This document shows, in pieces, positions 8,107-16,969 of a stretch of 41,423 bases of DNA. Numbering within the stretch: position 1 is the first letter of the stretch; every line of letters begins with the position of its first letter. This DNA is from 13-2-20CM-66-19 sp036273735 (GTDB taxonomy: Bacteria; Pseudomonadota; Gammaproteobacteria; Steroidobacterales; Steroidobacteraceae): NCBI GenBank assembly GCA_036273735.1, contig DASUHA010000030.1:1-41423 (forward strand), read 5' to 3'. Below the pieces are notes generated by a model. That model searched no databases. It worked only from the letters and a program-made list of their open reading frames with translations, and had not been told where the DNA came from. A program made the translations under genes and the position numbers.

Positions 8107-8715
8107 TCACTGCATGCCGGTGGGCACTTTGGCGATGCGGGTCTGATCCGTTATCCAGTTCACTTCCCACGTCTTTCCCCCATCATCGGAGAAGGATTGC
8201 TCGAAATGCGGCGTGTCCGTGTTGACGCGCGACCACTCGAACCGCTCGAAGACATAGCGGCCATTATAGGTGTCCCAGCAGTAGAAGTATCCTATCCCAT
8301 TCTTGAACTCACCGACGTTGGGCGGGCCGCCGATCTGCCCTATCCTGGGCGTCGACCAGTAGAGGCTCCACTGACCGCTCTGTGGGTTGTATACGCGCAA
8401 CGTCAGGCCCTGGATGGCGCCGTTCGAGCCTTTCACGTTGAATTCCTCGATCTCCGCGCCGCCGCCCCACAGCGAGCGCGTCCGCGTCGTCCCGTCGTAC
8501 TCCACCCAGTCGTGGGCGCCCGAGAGCGGATGCAGCAGCTTCTTCAGGTGGATGTGCCAGTAACCCAGCTCGAAGTCGAAGTCATGACTGCCATCGTGGG
8601 CAGCGGCAGAGGCGCCGGCCGTGGGGTTCGTCGCGGCGGCGGCCTGCACGCAGCAACCGGCCATGAAAAGAGAGCCCAGGACCAGGGCCGCCCAGGTGAG
8701 CTTCGGCGTCGGCAT
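8107..8715 (-). CDS. Exported protein of unknown function, first gene of the BlaI/M56 operon
   Basis: A 202-residue protein with a signal peptide ending FMAGCCVQAAA. The MAGC could act as a lipobox, so it is either a lipoprotein or a secreted protein. The mature part starts with HDFDFELGYWHIHL, a pattern like the FDFWxGxW opening of the DUF1579-type beta-barrel family. It continues with beta-rich, aromatic segments (LTLRVYNPQSGQWSLYWSTP, GIGYFYCWDTYNGRYVFERF, SFSDDGGKTWEVNWI). I cannot name a function; a small ligand-binding barrel is plausible. GGGGA precedes the ATG. Its position ahead of a repressor/protease pair makes it the probable regulated target of that pair. Confidence 0.85.
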   Translation of the reverse strand: MPTPKLTWAALVLGSLFMAGCCVQAAAATNPTAGASAAAHDGSHDFDFELGYWHIHLKKLLHPLSGAHDWVEYDGTTRTRSLWGGGAEIEEFNVKGSNGAIQGLTLRVYNPQSGQWSLYWSTPRIGQIGGPPNVGEFKNGIGYFYCWDTYNGRYVFERFEWSRVNTDTPHFEQSFSDDGGKTWEVNWITDQTRIAKVPTGMQ

Positions 8716-8732
8716 TGCATTCCCCGATTCGA

Positions 8733-8767
8733 CTACGTGTGTAAACAGTTACAGATTACACGCGTAG
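8733..8767. promoter_or_regulatory. Nested inverted repeat, candidate operator of the exported protein-BlaI-M56 operon
   Basis: A 12-bp arm CTACGTGTGTAA (8733-8744) is matched after 11 bp by TTACACGCGTAG (8756-8767), with one mismatch. Inside it lies a second perfect repeat, TGTAA (8740-8744) and TTACA (8749-8753), so the right-hand half-site occurs twice, 7 bp apart. It lies 18-52 bp upstream of the ATG at 8715, where an operator would be expected, and 9 bp beyond the stop of the sigma-factor gene. It has no T-run, so it does not look like a terminator. TACA/TGTA half-sites are what BlaI/MecI repressors recognise, though the order here is TGTA then TACA; binding by BlaI is an inference. Confidence 0.55.
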
Positions 8768-8776
8768 ACGGAGATG

Positions 8777-10003
8777 TCAAGGCGCATCGTCGAGCGATCG
8801 GCGCCGTCGCGCCAGGAAGCTCTTTTCGGCGGCGTTGTTGCTGCGCGCGATCGCGGCCTCATACTCCCGCTTCGCCTCGACGTTGCGGCCGAGGCGGCGC
8901 AACAGGTCGGCCCGCACGGCGTGGAAGAGGTAGTAGTCATCGAGGTCGAGTTGATCTACCGCGGCGAGCGCCTGGTATGGCCCGTCCACCTCGGTTACGG
9001 CTACGGCGCGATTCAGCGCCGCTATCGGGCTCGGTGCGAGTGCCACGAGCTGATCATACAACTCGAGGACCTGCCGCCAGTCGGTCTCGCCGATGTTGGC
9101 CGCATCGCTGTGCACCGCATTGATGGCCGCCTGAATCTGATAAGGTCCGGGCCGGTTGCGTGCGATGCATAGACGAACCAGCGCCTGTCCCTCGTCGATG
9201 AGGGGGCGATTCCACAGGGCGCGATCCTGGTTGGCGAGGAGGACCAACTCGCCGTCGGCTGTGAGACGAGCCGCCCGCCGCGAATCGGTGAGGAGCATGA
9301 GGGCGAGGAGGCCGAGTACCTCGGGCTCTTCCGGCATGAGCTCCCGCAGCAAGCGACCGAGCCGGATCGCCTCCGCGCAGAGGTCTTCGCGGAACAGCCG
9401 CTCGCCGGAGCTCGCGGCGTAGCCCTCATTGAAAATGAGATAGATCACCGCGAGCGCCGAGCGCAGGCGATCCGGCAGGTCCGCCGCCTCCGGAACCCGG
9501 TAGGGAATGCCGGCATCGCGGATCTTGGCTTTTGCCCGCACCAGCCGTTGCGCCATGGTCGCTTCCGGAAGCAGGAAGGCGTGCGCCACTTCCACCGTGG
9601 TCAGTCCGCCGATGAGGCGCAGCGTAAGGGCCACCTGGGCGCCCGTTCCGAGCGCAGGGTGGCAGCAGGTAAAAATGAGTCGCAGTCGATCATCGGCCAC
9701 AGCCGCTTCCTCCTCAGGCTCGCCTGGTGCGAGCACCTCTGCAGCCTGCCGGTGCCGGTAATCGCGGGAGCCCTCCCGGCGCAGGCGGTCGATCGCGCGA
9801 TTGCGGGCGGTCGTGATGATCCATCCCGCCGGGCTCGGGGGCAGCCCGGTGGTTGGCCATCGCTGCACGGCCTCGGTGAAGGCGTCCTGGACGGCCTCCT
9901 CGGCCATGTCGATGTCGCCGAAGGCCCGGATCAGGACCGCTACCGCACGACCATGCGCCTCACGGAAGACGCGCTCGATCTCGGCAACGTGCAGGTCGCG
10001 CAT
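8777..10003 (-). CDS. ECF sigma factor, ECF42 type with C-terminal helical extension
   Basis: A 408-residue sigma-70 family protein: region 2 at about 8-75 (EAVQDAFTEAVQRWP, PAGWIITTARNRAIDRLRRE) and region 4 at about 105-165 (LRLIFTCCHPALG, LRLIGGLTTVEVAHAFLLPE, MAQRLVRAKAKI). A long C-terminal extension follows (DRLRSALAVIYLIFNEGY, ALARLCIARNRPGPYQIQAA-like segment, ALNRAVAVTEVDGP) with TPR-like helices. This layout and its DGPF-protein neighbour are characteristic of ECF42 factors. Those have no anti-sigma factor; the C-terminal extension is thought to control activity. The start is 2 bp after the YciI stop, so the two are cotranscribed. Confidence 0.96.
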   Translation of the reverse strand: MRDLHVAEIERVFREAHGRAVAVLIRAFGDIDMAEEAVQDAFTEAVQRWPTTGLPPSPAGWIITTARNRAIDRLRREGSRDYRHRQAAEVLAPGEPEEEAAVADDRLRLIFTCCHPALGTGAQVALTLRLIGGLTTVEVAHAFLLPEATMAQRLVRAKAKIRDAGIPYRVPEAADLPDRLRSALAVIYLIFNEGYAASSGERLFREDLCAEAIRLGRLLRELMPEEPEVLGLLALMLLTDSRRAARLTADGELVLLANQDRALWNRPLIDEGQALVRLCIARNRPGPYQIQAAINAVHSDAANIGETDWRQVLELYDQLVALAPSPIAALNRAVAVTEVDGPYQALAAVDQLDLDDYYLFHAVRADLLRRLGRNVEAKREYEAAIARSNNAAEKSFLARRRRSLDDAP

Positions 10004-10005
10004 TC

Positions 10006-10356
10006 TCAGTCAGCACCCTCGTAGAAGGGCCGGACCTCGATCGGCAAGGTGGTTGCCCGAGCCAACCTGCGGCCCCACTCCAGCGCGGAATCCAGGTCGG
10101 GTGCTCGGATGATCGTAAAGCCCCCCAGGTGCTCCTTGGTGTCGATGAAGGGACCGTCGGTGGTCAGGAACTCACGGTCCTTCAGGCGCACCACGGTGGC
10201 CGTGGCGGGGGAATGCAGCCCGCCGCTGAAGACCCAGGCGCCGGCGGTCTTCATTTCCTGACGGACTGCGCTCACGTTGCGCATGATGCCTTCGAGGACT
10301 GCGGGTTCCGGCATGCGGTCGCCGGGCTGATAGACGCTGAGCAGATACTGTTTCAC
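10006..10356 (-). CDS. YciI/DGPF family protein, partner of the ECF42 sigma factor
   Basis: A 116-residue protein with the DGPF motif in full: EFLTTDGPFIDTKEHLGGF, after KQYLLSVYQPGDRMPEP and GAWVFSGGLH. This family is the constant companion of ECF42 sigma factors and is usually the target of the promoter they recognise; its biochemical role is not settled. The start is GTG 10356, with AAGGAG 6 bp upstream; the reading that begins at 10374 would place the ribosome site inside the gene. It is the first gene of the pair. The 206 bp to the divergent lipoprotein gene at 10563 should hold its promoter, but I could not fix -35/-10 elements. Confidence 0.95.
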   Translation of the reverse strand: MKQYLLSVYQPGDRMPEPAVLEGIMRNVSAVRQEMKTAGAWVFSGGLHSPATATVVRLKDREFLTTDGPFIDTKEHLGGFTIIRAPDLDSALEWGRRLARATTLPIEVRPFYEGAD

Positions 10357-10562
10357 GGGGTGCTCCTTCTGCACTCACGCCGGCGACGTTGCCGGCATTT
10401 CACCCCCAAAACGAAAGGCGCGCACGCAGATCGACATTGCCGGCGGGTTTTTCGATGGACCGGGCAGTCGGGACGCTTCCGGGATAGGCTAGGCCACGGT
10501 AAGGCGCCGTCAAAGTGATGGCCAGATGGCCACATGATGGCCAAATGACGGGAGGACCGGCT

Positions 10563-11165
10563 ATGAGGATCGTGAGAACAGCGCCCGTGGCCCTGGGCAC
10601 GCTGCTGGCCCTCGTTTCAGGGTGCAACACCCTGCGGCCCCTGCAGCCGCCGCCGGGTGCCGTCAATATCTCCGCCGTGGTGCAGCAGATACAGGAGGCC
10701 GTCGATCCTTTCTGGGACTCGGAAAAAAACGGGCTTCCCGGTCTCTCGAGCGTCAGGATTGCCCTGCAGACGGTGCACGACAACAGAGTGGGCGGCGAGG
10801 CGGACTATCTGATCGTCGCCCTGCGCGGCTACTACGACAAAGCGATGACACAGGAGGTGGACCTCACCCTCGTGCCGCAGCCGCCGCCGAAGAATCGCGC
10901 CCATTTCCAGCCGCCGAATCTCGCGCAGTCCCTGACCGACGCCATTGCCGCGGCACAGAAGCAGATCAAGGCCACTTACCGGAACGGCGATCATGTATTG
11001 AATACGCAGGAGATCGACGTGGAGCTGCAATTTACGGTCGTGTGGAGCGTGGGCGGTGGGGTAGGCCAATGGCGAATCTCGCCCGTGGCACTGTCCGCAA
11101 GCGATGATTATTCCCGCAGCACCACCGATACCATCACGGTGGCATTCACCGCGCCAACCGGTTAG
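10563..11165 (+). CDS. Putative lipoprotein with a trypco2-like domain
   Basis: A 200-residue protein with a lipoprotein signal peptide (MRIVRTAPVALGTLLALVSG followed by Cys21, lipobox VSGC). Residues 30-105 (ISAVVQQIQEAVDPFW, then LSSVRIALQTVHDNRVGGEA, then MTQEVDLTLVPQPPP) have the order of a helix followed by beta strands ending in a proline-rich turn. This resembles the trypsin-co-occurring domain 2 group, but the match is only by eye. The second half (LNTQEIDVELQFTVVWSVGG) repeats a similar strand pattern. GGGAGG lies 8 bp before the ATG. Its stop overlaps the stop of the convergent lipase gene by 4 bp. Anchoring is probably to the inner face of the outer membrane. Confidence 0.82.
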   Translation: MRIVRTAPVALGTLLALVSGCNTLRPLQPPPGAVNISAVVQQIQEAVDPFWDSEKNGLPGLSSVRIALQTVHDNRVGGEADYLIVALRGYYDKAMTQEVDLTLVPQPPPKNRAHFQPPNLAQSLTDAIAAAQKQIKATYRNGDHVLNTQEIDVELQFTVVWSVGGGVGQWRISPVALSASDDYSRSTTDTITVAFTAPTG

Positions 11166-12145
11166 AGCAGGGATGGCGGTGCGGCGCCGCCGGCCGACGC
11201 TGCGGCAGCGGCCCGATCGATCTTGTTGGCAAGCTGCACGATGGAGTGGTCGGCAAGCGGATTCCAGCCGTAAAAGAGGCTGTAGCGTACGCTGCGGATG
11301 GCAGGATGATGCGCCGGCGGCTGGTAGATCAGATTGAGGAGGGATCGAACCAGAGCCAGGATCTCGCCGCGCTCGTAGACACGATCGATGAAGAGATTGC
11401 GTTTGTTCTCGTCGCGAAGCGCGCACGGTACGCTGAAGTAGCCTGTCACCGGGGACGGGTCGAAAGCATAGACGGCCTCGACGCGCGGCACCCCATCCTC
11501 CAGCGGCAGCGCGTAAGCGAATTGCTGGGCGAGTCCCCCACCCAGGGAATGCCCCGTGGAGTAGAGCAGCGGACGCGCGTTCCCCGGAAACCTGCGCCTG
11601 TACTCCGCACAGAATGGCCCGACGAATGTGCGCACGACCTGTGTGTACTCGTCCCGGGGATCGGGAATGAACCATCGCAGATTCGAGAGCCAGTCCTTCT
11701 CGTTGTCCAACACGGTTCCGCCGAATGACACCGCGACGGCGGAGTGCGACGGGTTCTGCCACACCTCGACGCGCAGGTGGGCGTCGTCGATCCGTTGCCA
11801 GATGGCGGGCGAGCCGAATGGCGGCCAGCGGGTCCAACCCGCCGCTGCCAGAATGGCAACCGGGTCGCGCGGCGCGAGCGGTGTTCCATCAGGTGCGGCC
11901 CGGGCACGGCTCTCATGGACCGCTCTTGCCGCACGTTTGCGCGCTGCGGGCGTCGCGCCGTATGCGGCCAGGCTCAACCAGGCAAACGCCCGGTGGCTGG
12001 CAGCATAGGGCGCGATGGGTAGGGGTGCGCTCAGGAAGCGCTCTCCGGGAGGACGGACCACGACTTCGGCAGGGCTCTGACCCAACGCACGCAGAATGGG
12101 TATCTTGGAGAGCAACGCTGAGGCGCCTCGGGCGACCGTGGTCAT
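11162..12145 (-). CDS. Class 3-type lipase (alpha/beta hydrolase)
   Basis: A 327-residue alpha/beta hydrolase. The nucleophile elbow is STGHSLGGGLAQQFAYAL, with the lipase motif GHSLGGG. Ahead of it are VAVSFGGTV and DWLSNLRWF, which match the oxyanion region of class 3 (Mbeg1/Rhizomucor-type) lipases. After it come an acid candidate in YAFDPSPVTG and a probable catalytic His in PLADHSIVQLANKI. No clear signal peptide is seen at the ATG (12145), which has no good ribosome site. The N-terminal 60 residues (ILRALGQSPAEVVVRPPGE) do not resemble the catalytic fold. The substrate is not known; a triacylglycerol or a phospholipid is possible. Confidence 0.88.
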   Translation of the reverse strand: MTTVARGASALLSKIPILRALGQSPAEVVVRPPGERFLSAPLPIAPYAASHRAFAWLSLAAYGATPAARKRAARAVHESRARAAPDGTPLAPRDPVAILAAAGWTRWPPFGSPAIWQRIDDAHLRVEVWQNPSHSAVAVSFGGTVLDNEKDWLSNLRWFIPDPRDEYTQVVRTFVGPFCAEYRRRFPGNARPLLYSTGHSLGGGLAQQFAYALPLEDGVPRVEAVYAFDPSPVTGYFSVPCALRDENKRNLFIDRVYERGEILALVRSLLNLIYQPPAHHPAIRSVRYSLFYGWNPLADHSIVQLANKIDRAAAAASAGGAAPPSLL

Positions 12146-12334
12146 ATGCAAAAGCCGGCAGAGGTTATTGTGGCGGCTTCGTCTGCGAAGGCAACCTCAA
12201 TCACGAGCCGCGGCGCTCCGGCGGCTGCGTGCCTGCGCCGATGAGACCCCCATCCCCGGCGCAGTCCTGCGGCGCGTGCCATGTTAGACTCAAAAGCAGA
12301 ATCGGCACGCCGAAGTGCATGGGGAGAACGTTCG

Positions 12335-13369
12335 ATGAAGATCTTTCGAGGCTTCGCTGCAGTGTTGCCGCTGCTCCTCGTGTGCTCGCCCTCGTTCGCA
12401 CAGCGCGCGACCTATCAGCTGAAGCCGACGCCAAAGACCGTGACGTGGGGGAACTACTCCGCGACAGCCGCCCCGGTGCTGCGCATTCATTCCGGTGACA
12501 CGGTGGAGATTCAAACGTTGCTCACCTCGAGCCCCACGCGCCTCGCGGCGGCGGGTGTTCCGGCAAATCAGATCGAGCAGTCCCTGCGCGATATCTTCGA
12601 CCAGGTGAAGGATCGCGGGCCCGGCGGGCACATTCTCACGGGGCCGGTCTACGTCGAGGGGGCGGAGCCCGGCGATGTGCTGGAGGTCCACATCGAGGCC
12701 ATCAAGCTCGCGATTCCGTATGCCTACAACGGATTCTCGCCGGGCCGGGGATTCCTGCCCGATGACTACCCGTACGGACGGATCAAGATCATTCCGCTCG
12801 ACGCCGAGCACATGGTTGCGCATTTCGCCCCTGGGATCACCATTCCGCTGCATCCCTTCTTCGGAAGCGTGGGTGATGCTCCTCCCGAAGCCGCCGGACG
12901 CGTGAGCAGCGGACCACCGTGGATGCATGCCGGGAATCTCGACAACAAGTGGCTCGTTGCAGGCACGACGCTCTACATCCCGGTAAATGCTGCGGGCGCG
13001 CTCTTCTGGGCCGGCGATGGCCATGCGGGCCAGGGCGATGGCGAGGTCGACATCACCGCGATGGAGACTTCGCTCATCGGCACCTTCCAACTGATCGATC
13101 GCAAGGACATGCATCTGCTCTGGCCGCGGGCGGAGACGCCGGACTACTACATCGCGATGGGAATCAACGCAGATCTCGAGAAGGCGACGGAAATGGCGGT
13201 ACACCAGATGATCGATTTCCTGATGCAGGAGAAGCACCTCTCCCGCGATGACGCCTACATGCTTGCGAGTGTCGCTGGAGATCTTCACATCAGTGAGGTC
13301 GTCGATGGGAACGACGTGGTCAGCATGATGCTGCCGAAGGCGATCTTCGGCACGAAGAAGGCCAAGTAG
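12335..13369 (+). CDS. Exported acetamidase/formamidase family protein
   Basis: A 344-residue member of the FmdA/AmdA family with a signal peptide (MKIFRGFAAVLPLLLVCSPS, cleavage near SFAQ). Family features: VLRIHSGDTVEIQTL, GGHILTGPVYVEGAEPGD, VLEVHIEAI, the GRIKIIPLD region, PWMHAGNLDNKWLVAGTTLY and the conserved AGDGHAGQGDGEV loop. The family hydrolyses formamide, acetamide and related amides. Export is unusual for an ammonia-scavenging amidase but is common in this branch, so the true substrate is open. GGGGAG is 8 bp before the ATG. A short hairpin at 13388-13404 separates it from the convergent amidohydrolase gene. Confidence 0.93.
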   Translation: MKIFRGFAAVLPLLLVCSPSFAQRATYQLKPTPKTVTWGNYSATAAPVLRIHSGDTVEIQTLLTSSPTRLAAAGVPANQIEQSLRDIFDQVKDRGPGGHILTGPVYVEGAEPGDVLEVHIEAIKLAIPYAYNGFSPGRGFLPDDYPYGRIKIIPLDAEHMVAHFAPGITIPLHPFFGSVGDAPPEAAGRVSSGPPWMHAGNLDNKWLVAGTTLYIPVNAAGALFWAGDGHAGQGDGEVDITAMETSLIGTFQLIDRKDMHLLWPRAETPDYYIAMGINADLEKATEMAVHQMIDFLMQEKHLSRDDAYMLASVAGDLHISEVVDGNDVVSMMLPKAIFGTKKAK

Positions 13370-13387
13370 TGACTGTCCCTGGGCGTT

Positions 13388-13404
13388 GAGCGCCGCCGGC
13401 GCTC
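13388..13404. terminator. Short GC hairpin between convergent genes
   Basis: GAGCGCC, loop GCC, GGCGCTC form a perfect 7-bp stem in the 58-bp gap between two convergent genes. There is no T-run on either side, so a bidirectional terminator role is only plausible. Confidence 0.35.
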
Positions 13405-13427
13405 GGGCCACGTGCCTCGCCGCTGCG

Positions 13428-14729
13428 TCAGTGGCTCCGGTAGATCACGCCGCCTTTCATCACGAACTGCACGTGCTCTATGGCGGTGATGTCCCGGGTG
13501 GGATTGCCCTGCACGGCGATGATGTCGGCATCGAGTCCCGGCCGTAGCTGACCGAAATGGTCCTGCTGGCGCAGGATCTTCGCGTCCACCGCGGTGGCGG
13601 CGAGAAGTGCGCGGGCGGGCGACATGCCGTCGCGCACCATCAATTCGACCTCCTTGTAATTGGTGCCGTGCGCGAATACACCGACGTCACTGCCGCAGCC
13701 GATGATGACGCCAGCCTGCATCGCGAGCTTGAACGCCTTCTGCGAAGCAAGCATTTCCTCCGTCGGAGGATCGCCCGGCTTCCAGTTCTGGAAGTACTCC
13801 GCAGAGGCGACCACGGCCTCGAGCGTCGGCAGGTAGGCGACGTGGTGCTTCGCCATCATCTCGAACACCTCACGCGTGCCGTTGAAGCCGTGCTCGATGG
13901 TATCCACGCCCGCGACGATGGAACGGCGCATGCCCTCCGGCGTGGTCGAGTGAACCGACACCGGCAGATCCAGTGAGTGCGCGGCCTCCACACCTGCGTT
14001 CAGTTCCTCCTGGGTGAAAGTCGGCACCGAGCCGTGGCTCTTGCCACAGTGGTAGTCGGCGTAAATCTTGATCCAGTCGGCACCGTGGCCGGCCTGGTCA
14101 CGCACCGCCGCGATCATCTCGGGCACGCCTGCGACCGGAATGCCGCCTTGAGGCAGCGCGATATCCTCGCGAAAACCCAGGGGGCCCGGGCCGTAGCAAT
14201 CCTTGGCGACGGTGGCGCGAGTGGCGACGAAGAGGTGCGGGCCGGGGATCAGTCCATTGTCAATCGCGCGCTGGACGTCCACGTCGGAATAGCCCGCACC
14301 CTCGGTGCCGAGGTCACGCAGCGCAGTGAAGCCGGCCATCAGCGTGTCGCGCACGTGATTGACCGCCTCGATGGTGCGGTAGGCCAGCGGCTCCTTCAGC
14401 ACCTGGTCGTTCCACAGCGTCTCGTTGTAGGGGTGCAGGAAGATGTGCGAATGAGCATCGATCATGCCGGGCATCAGCGTGGTGCCCGGCATCTCTATCA
14501 TGCGGGCATCGATGGGAGCCCTGACCTGATCGGCAGGGCCGATCGCGGCGATCCTGTCACCCTGTACGAGCACGGCCCACCCGGCGTGAGTCTGCTCGCT
14601 GCGTGCATCGAAGACGCGATCCGCCTTCAGCAGGTAACTCGTGGTGGGCGCGGCGGGTTTCTCGGCCGCTCCTGCGCTGAGCGTGAGCAGCGAGGCACAC
14701 AGAACGAGCAGAAGGCGGCGCAACGACAT
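13428..14729 (-). CDS. Exported metal-dependent amidohydrolase (imidazolonepropionase-like)
   Basis: A 433-residue amidohydrolase-superfamily enzyme with a signal peptide (MSLRRLLLVLCASLLTLSAG). Metal and catalytic residues follow the usual order: HSH (His93, His95) in GMIDAHSHIF, carboxylated-lysine candidate Lys221 in DWIKIYAD, His260 in VSVHSTT, His280 in TIEHGF and Asp348 in GCGSDVGVF. The C-terminal strand returns to the small beta domain (LRPGLDADIIAVQGNPTRDI). The family includes prolidases and Xaa-Arg dipeptidases acting on N-acyl or dipeptide substrates. Together with the neighbouring amidase and gamma-glutamyltransferase-like genes this points to peptide or amide use. It is divergent from the next amidohydrolase; the 216 bp between them must carry both promoters. 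Confidence 0.95.
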   Translation of the reverse strand: MSLRRLLLVLCASLLTLSAGAAEKPAAPTTSYLLKADRVFDARSEQTHAGWAVLVQGDRIAAIGPADQVRAPIDARMIEMPGTTLMPGMIDAHSHIFLHPYNETLWNDQVLKEPLAYRTIEAVNHVRDTLMAGFTALRDLGTEGAGYSDVDVQRAIDNGLIPGPHLFVATRATVAKDCYGPGPLGFREDIALPQGGIPVAGVPEMIAAVRDQAGHGADWIKIYADYHCGKSHGSVPTFTQEELNAGVEAAHSLDLPVSVHSTTPEGMRRSIVAGVDTIEHGFNGTREVFEMMAKHHVAYLPTLEAVVASAEYFQNWKPGDPPTEEMLASQKAFKLAMQAGVIIGCGSDVGVFAHGTNYKEVELMVRDGMSPARALLAATAVDAKILRQQDHFGQLRPGLDADIIAVQGNPTRDITAIEHVQFVMKGGVIYRSH

Positions 14730-14945
14730 GTGATCCTGCCGTGTGGAATGAGGTTGGGAGGTTACCGATCAAGGATAGGCGAGCGGAATCCCGGTTTGCA
14801 ACCGGCGCCCCGTGCCAGATATGTCCATGTCGGGAGCGTAGCTCGAGCGAGGTCAGGAGCTCCGTGCGGCATGGCACTCGCCCGATGCTGTAATTCCGTC
14901 GTCGGTGCGCTATCTTGCGAGTGACACGAAATATGAGGGGTGTCG

Positions 14946-16745
14946 ATGAGACCGACTTGCCGCTGGTTGCCCGCCGTGCTCGCCGGGATCACGACTGCCT
15001 CGGCCGCCGGCACACCGATCGCAGGTTTCCCCCCGAAGCTGTCCACCGCCGATCTGGTGCTGCGCGATGCCGCGATCGTGACGCTCGATCCGCTGCAGCC
15101 GCGAGCGCAGGCGATGGCCGTGCGCGACGGTAGGGTTCTCGCGCTCGGCAGCGACGATGCCATCGCTCACTACATCGGGCCGGGAACTCGAGTGCTGGAC
15201 CTGCACGGCGCGTTCGTGGCTCCGGGCTTCATCGAGGGGCACGGGCATCTCATGCAGACCGGCGAATCGCTGATGGAGCTGAATGTCGGCAAGGCGCCGA
15301 ACTGGGATGCAGTCGTGGCGCAGGTCAAGGCTGCCGTCGCCAAAACGAAGCCGGGCGAATGGATCGTGGGCCAAGGTTGGCAGCAGACGAAGTGGAACGA
15401 GGTGCCGCGACCCAATGTCGACGGGTTGCCGCTGCCGAGCAGTCTGAATGCCGTCTCGCCCGACAACCCGGTGATGCTGTCGCACGCCAGCGGTCATGCG
15501 ATCTACGTCAACGCCGCCGCGCTGCGCGCCGCGGGCATCACGGCCAAAACGCCCGATCCGATCGGCGGCAGCATCGTGCACAGCGCCCGCGGCGAGCCGA
15601 TCGGTGTGCTGCTCGACACCGCGGGCGATCCGGTGTTCGCGGCGTATGAGAAGTATCTCGCGAGCCTGCCGCCGAAAGAGCGCGAGGCGCGCAGTGAACG
15701 TGCGCTGAATCTCGCCGTCCAGAATGAGGTCAGCAAAGGCATCACGACATTCGTCGACATGGGCGAGCGCTTCGAGACGGTCGACTGGCTGAAACGACAG
15801 GCGGCGAGGTTGTCGCTGCGGCTCTACGTCAACATCAACGATGAGCCGGTCGCCGCTCTGCGGCAGCACCTGGCTGAATATCGAACCGTCGGCTTCGCCG
15901 ACGATCACTTCACCGTACGCGGTGTCGGTGAAATTCTGTCCGATGGCGCTCTCGGCACGCGTAGCGCCTGGTTGCTGAGGCCCTACAGTGATGCGCCGGA
16001 TGTCGTGGGCAAGAACGTGGTGCCGATGAGCAAAATCGCGCAAATCGCCGAGATCTCAGCCCGCGATGGCTTTCAGCTCTCGGTGCATGCGATCGGCGAC
16101 CGCGCCAACCGCGAGACGCTCGATCTCTTTCAGAGGATCTTCAAGGAGGATCCGGCGGCGCACGCGCTGCGCTGGCGGATCGAGCACGCGCAACATCTCG
16201 CGCCTGCCGACATCCCGCGCTTTGCACAACTCGGCGTGATCGCATCGATGCAATCGATCCATACCTGCTCCGATGTGCCGATGGTGGTGCCGCGCCTCGG
16301 GGAGGAGCGTGCGAAGGGGGGCGCCTACGTATGGCACTCGCTGATCAGGAGCGGTGCGATCGTGCTGGACGGCACCGACACACCGGTCGAGGACACCAAT
16401 CCCATCCCGACCTTTTACTGCGGTGTCACGCGTGCCTATGGCCCCGACAGGACATTCTTCCCCGGCGAGGTGAAAACACGCATGGAGGAGCTGCGCTCCT
16501 ACACCTGGGACAATGCGTATGCGATCTTCGAGGAGCGCGAGCTCGGCTCGCTGTCGCCGGGCAAGCGGGCCGATGTGGTCGTGATTTCCGGGAACCTGCT
16601 CACGCTGCCTGCGCAGGACATCCTGCGTACCCGTGTGCTGTACACGATCGTCGGCGGCAGGGTCGTTTACGAGCGGCCGGGCGCGACGAGCTGGCGCGGC
16701 GGGCAATTGTTCGAGGCGATGCCCGAATTCAATCACACGCAGTGA
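14946..16745 (+). CDS. YtcJ-like exported amidohydrolase
   Basis: A 599-residue amidohydrolase of the YtcJ/AepA-like group with a probable signal peptide (MRPTCRWLPAVLAGITTASA). Seen: VAPGFIEGHGHLMQTGESLM (the usual first metal motif HxH as HGH), SHASGHAIYVNAAAL, the group signature EILSDGALGTRSAWLL, LSVHAIGDRANRETLDLF, RIEHAQHLAPADIPRF and the final acid in VLDGTDTPVEDTNP. Most relatives read K-x-x-x-DG in the signature; here it is EILSDG, so a carboxylated lysine is absent at that point. Substrates of the group are poorly known; N-substituted formamides and amides are reported. ATG 14946 has GAGGGG 5 bp upstream; GTG 14940 is too close to it. The 224 bp to the next gene hold no recognised gene. 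Confidence 0.93.
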   Translation: MRPTCRWLPAVLAGITTASAAGTPIAGFPPKLSTADLVLRDAAIVTLDPLQPRAQAMAVRDGRVLALGSDDAIAHYIGPGTRVLDLHGAFVAPGFIEGHGHLMQTGESLMELNVGKAPNWDAVVAQVKAAVAKTKPGEWIVGQGWQQTKWNEVPRPNVDGLPLPSSLNAVSPDNPVMLSHASGHAIYVNAAALRAAGITAKTPDPIGGSIVHSARGEPIGVLLDTAGDPVFAAYEKYLASLPPKEREARSERALNLAVQNEVSKGITTFVDMGERFETVDWLKRQAARLSLRLYVNINDEPVAALRQHLAEYRTVGFADDHFTVRGVGEILSDGALGTRSAWLLRPYSDAPDVVGKNVVPMSKIAQIAEISARDGFQLSVHAIGDRANRETLDLFQRIFKEDPAAHALRWRIEHAQHLAPADIPRFAQLGVIASMQSIHTCSDVPMVVPRLGEERAKGGAYVWHSLIRSGAIVLDGTDTPVEDTNPIPTFYCGVTRAYGPDRTFFPGEVKTRMEELRSYTWDNAYAIFEERELGSLSPGKRADVVVISGNLLTLPAQDILRTRVLYTIVGGRVVYERPGATSWRGGQLFEAMPEFNHTQ

Positions 16746-16969
16746 TCCGGGCAGGTCGGCTGAAGCGCTGCGGCAAGCCTTGGGGTCAAGCGCGTGGACG
16801 CTCGCTAAATCCGACGAACCGTGCGCGCATCGCGCCGTGGGCACCATTGGCTGCCTTGCCATGGGCTTAAGCTACGAGGCACGGGGCACCGATCGTGCCC
16901 ATGGCCGCCGAAGGGGGCTCCCGGCCGCCGGCACTGCCGTCAGATTCCTCACGGCGAGACGGAGAAGCG

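Noticed and set aside
10617..11837. 406-residue minus-strand frame
   Set aside because: It crosses the lipoprotein gene and much of the lipase gene in another frame and shows no recognisable domain.
14910..16043. 377-residue minus-strand frame
   Set aside because: Antisense to the YtcJ-like amidohydrolase, composition of a shadow frame.
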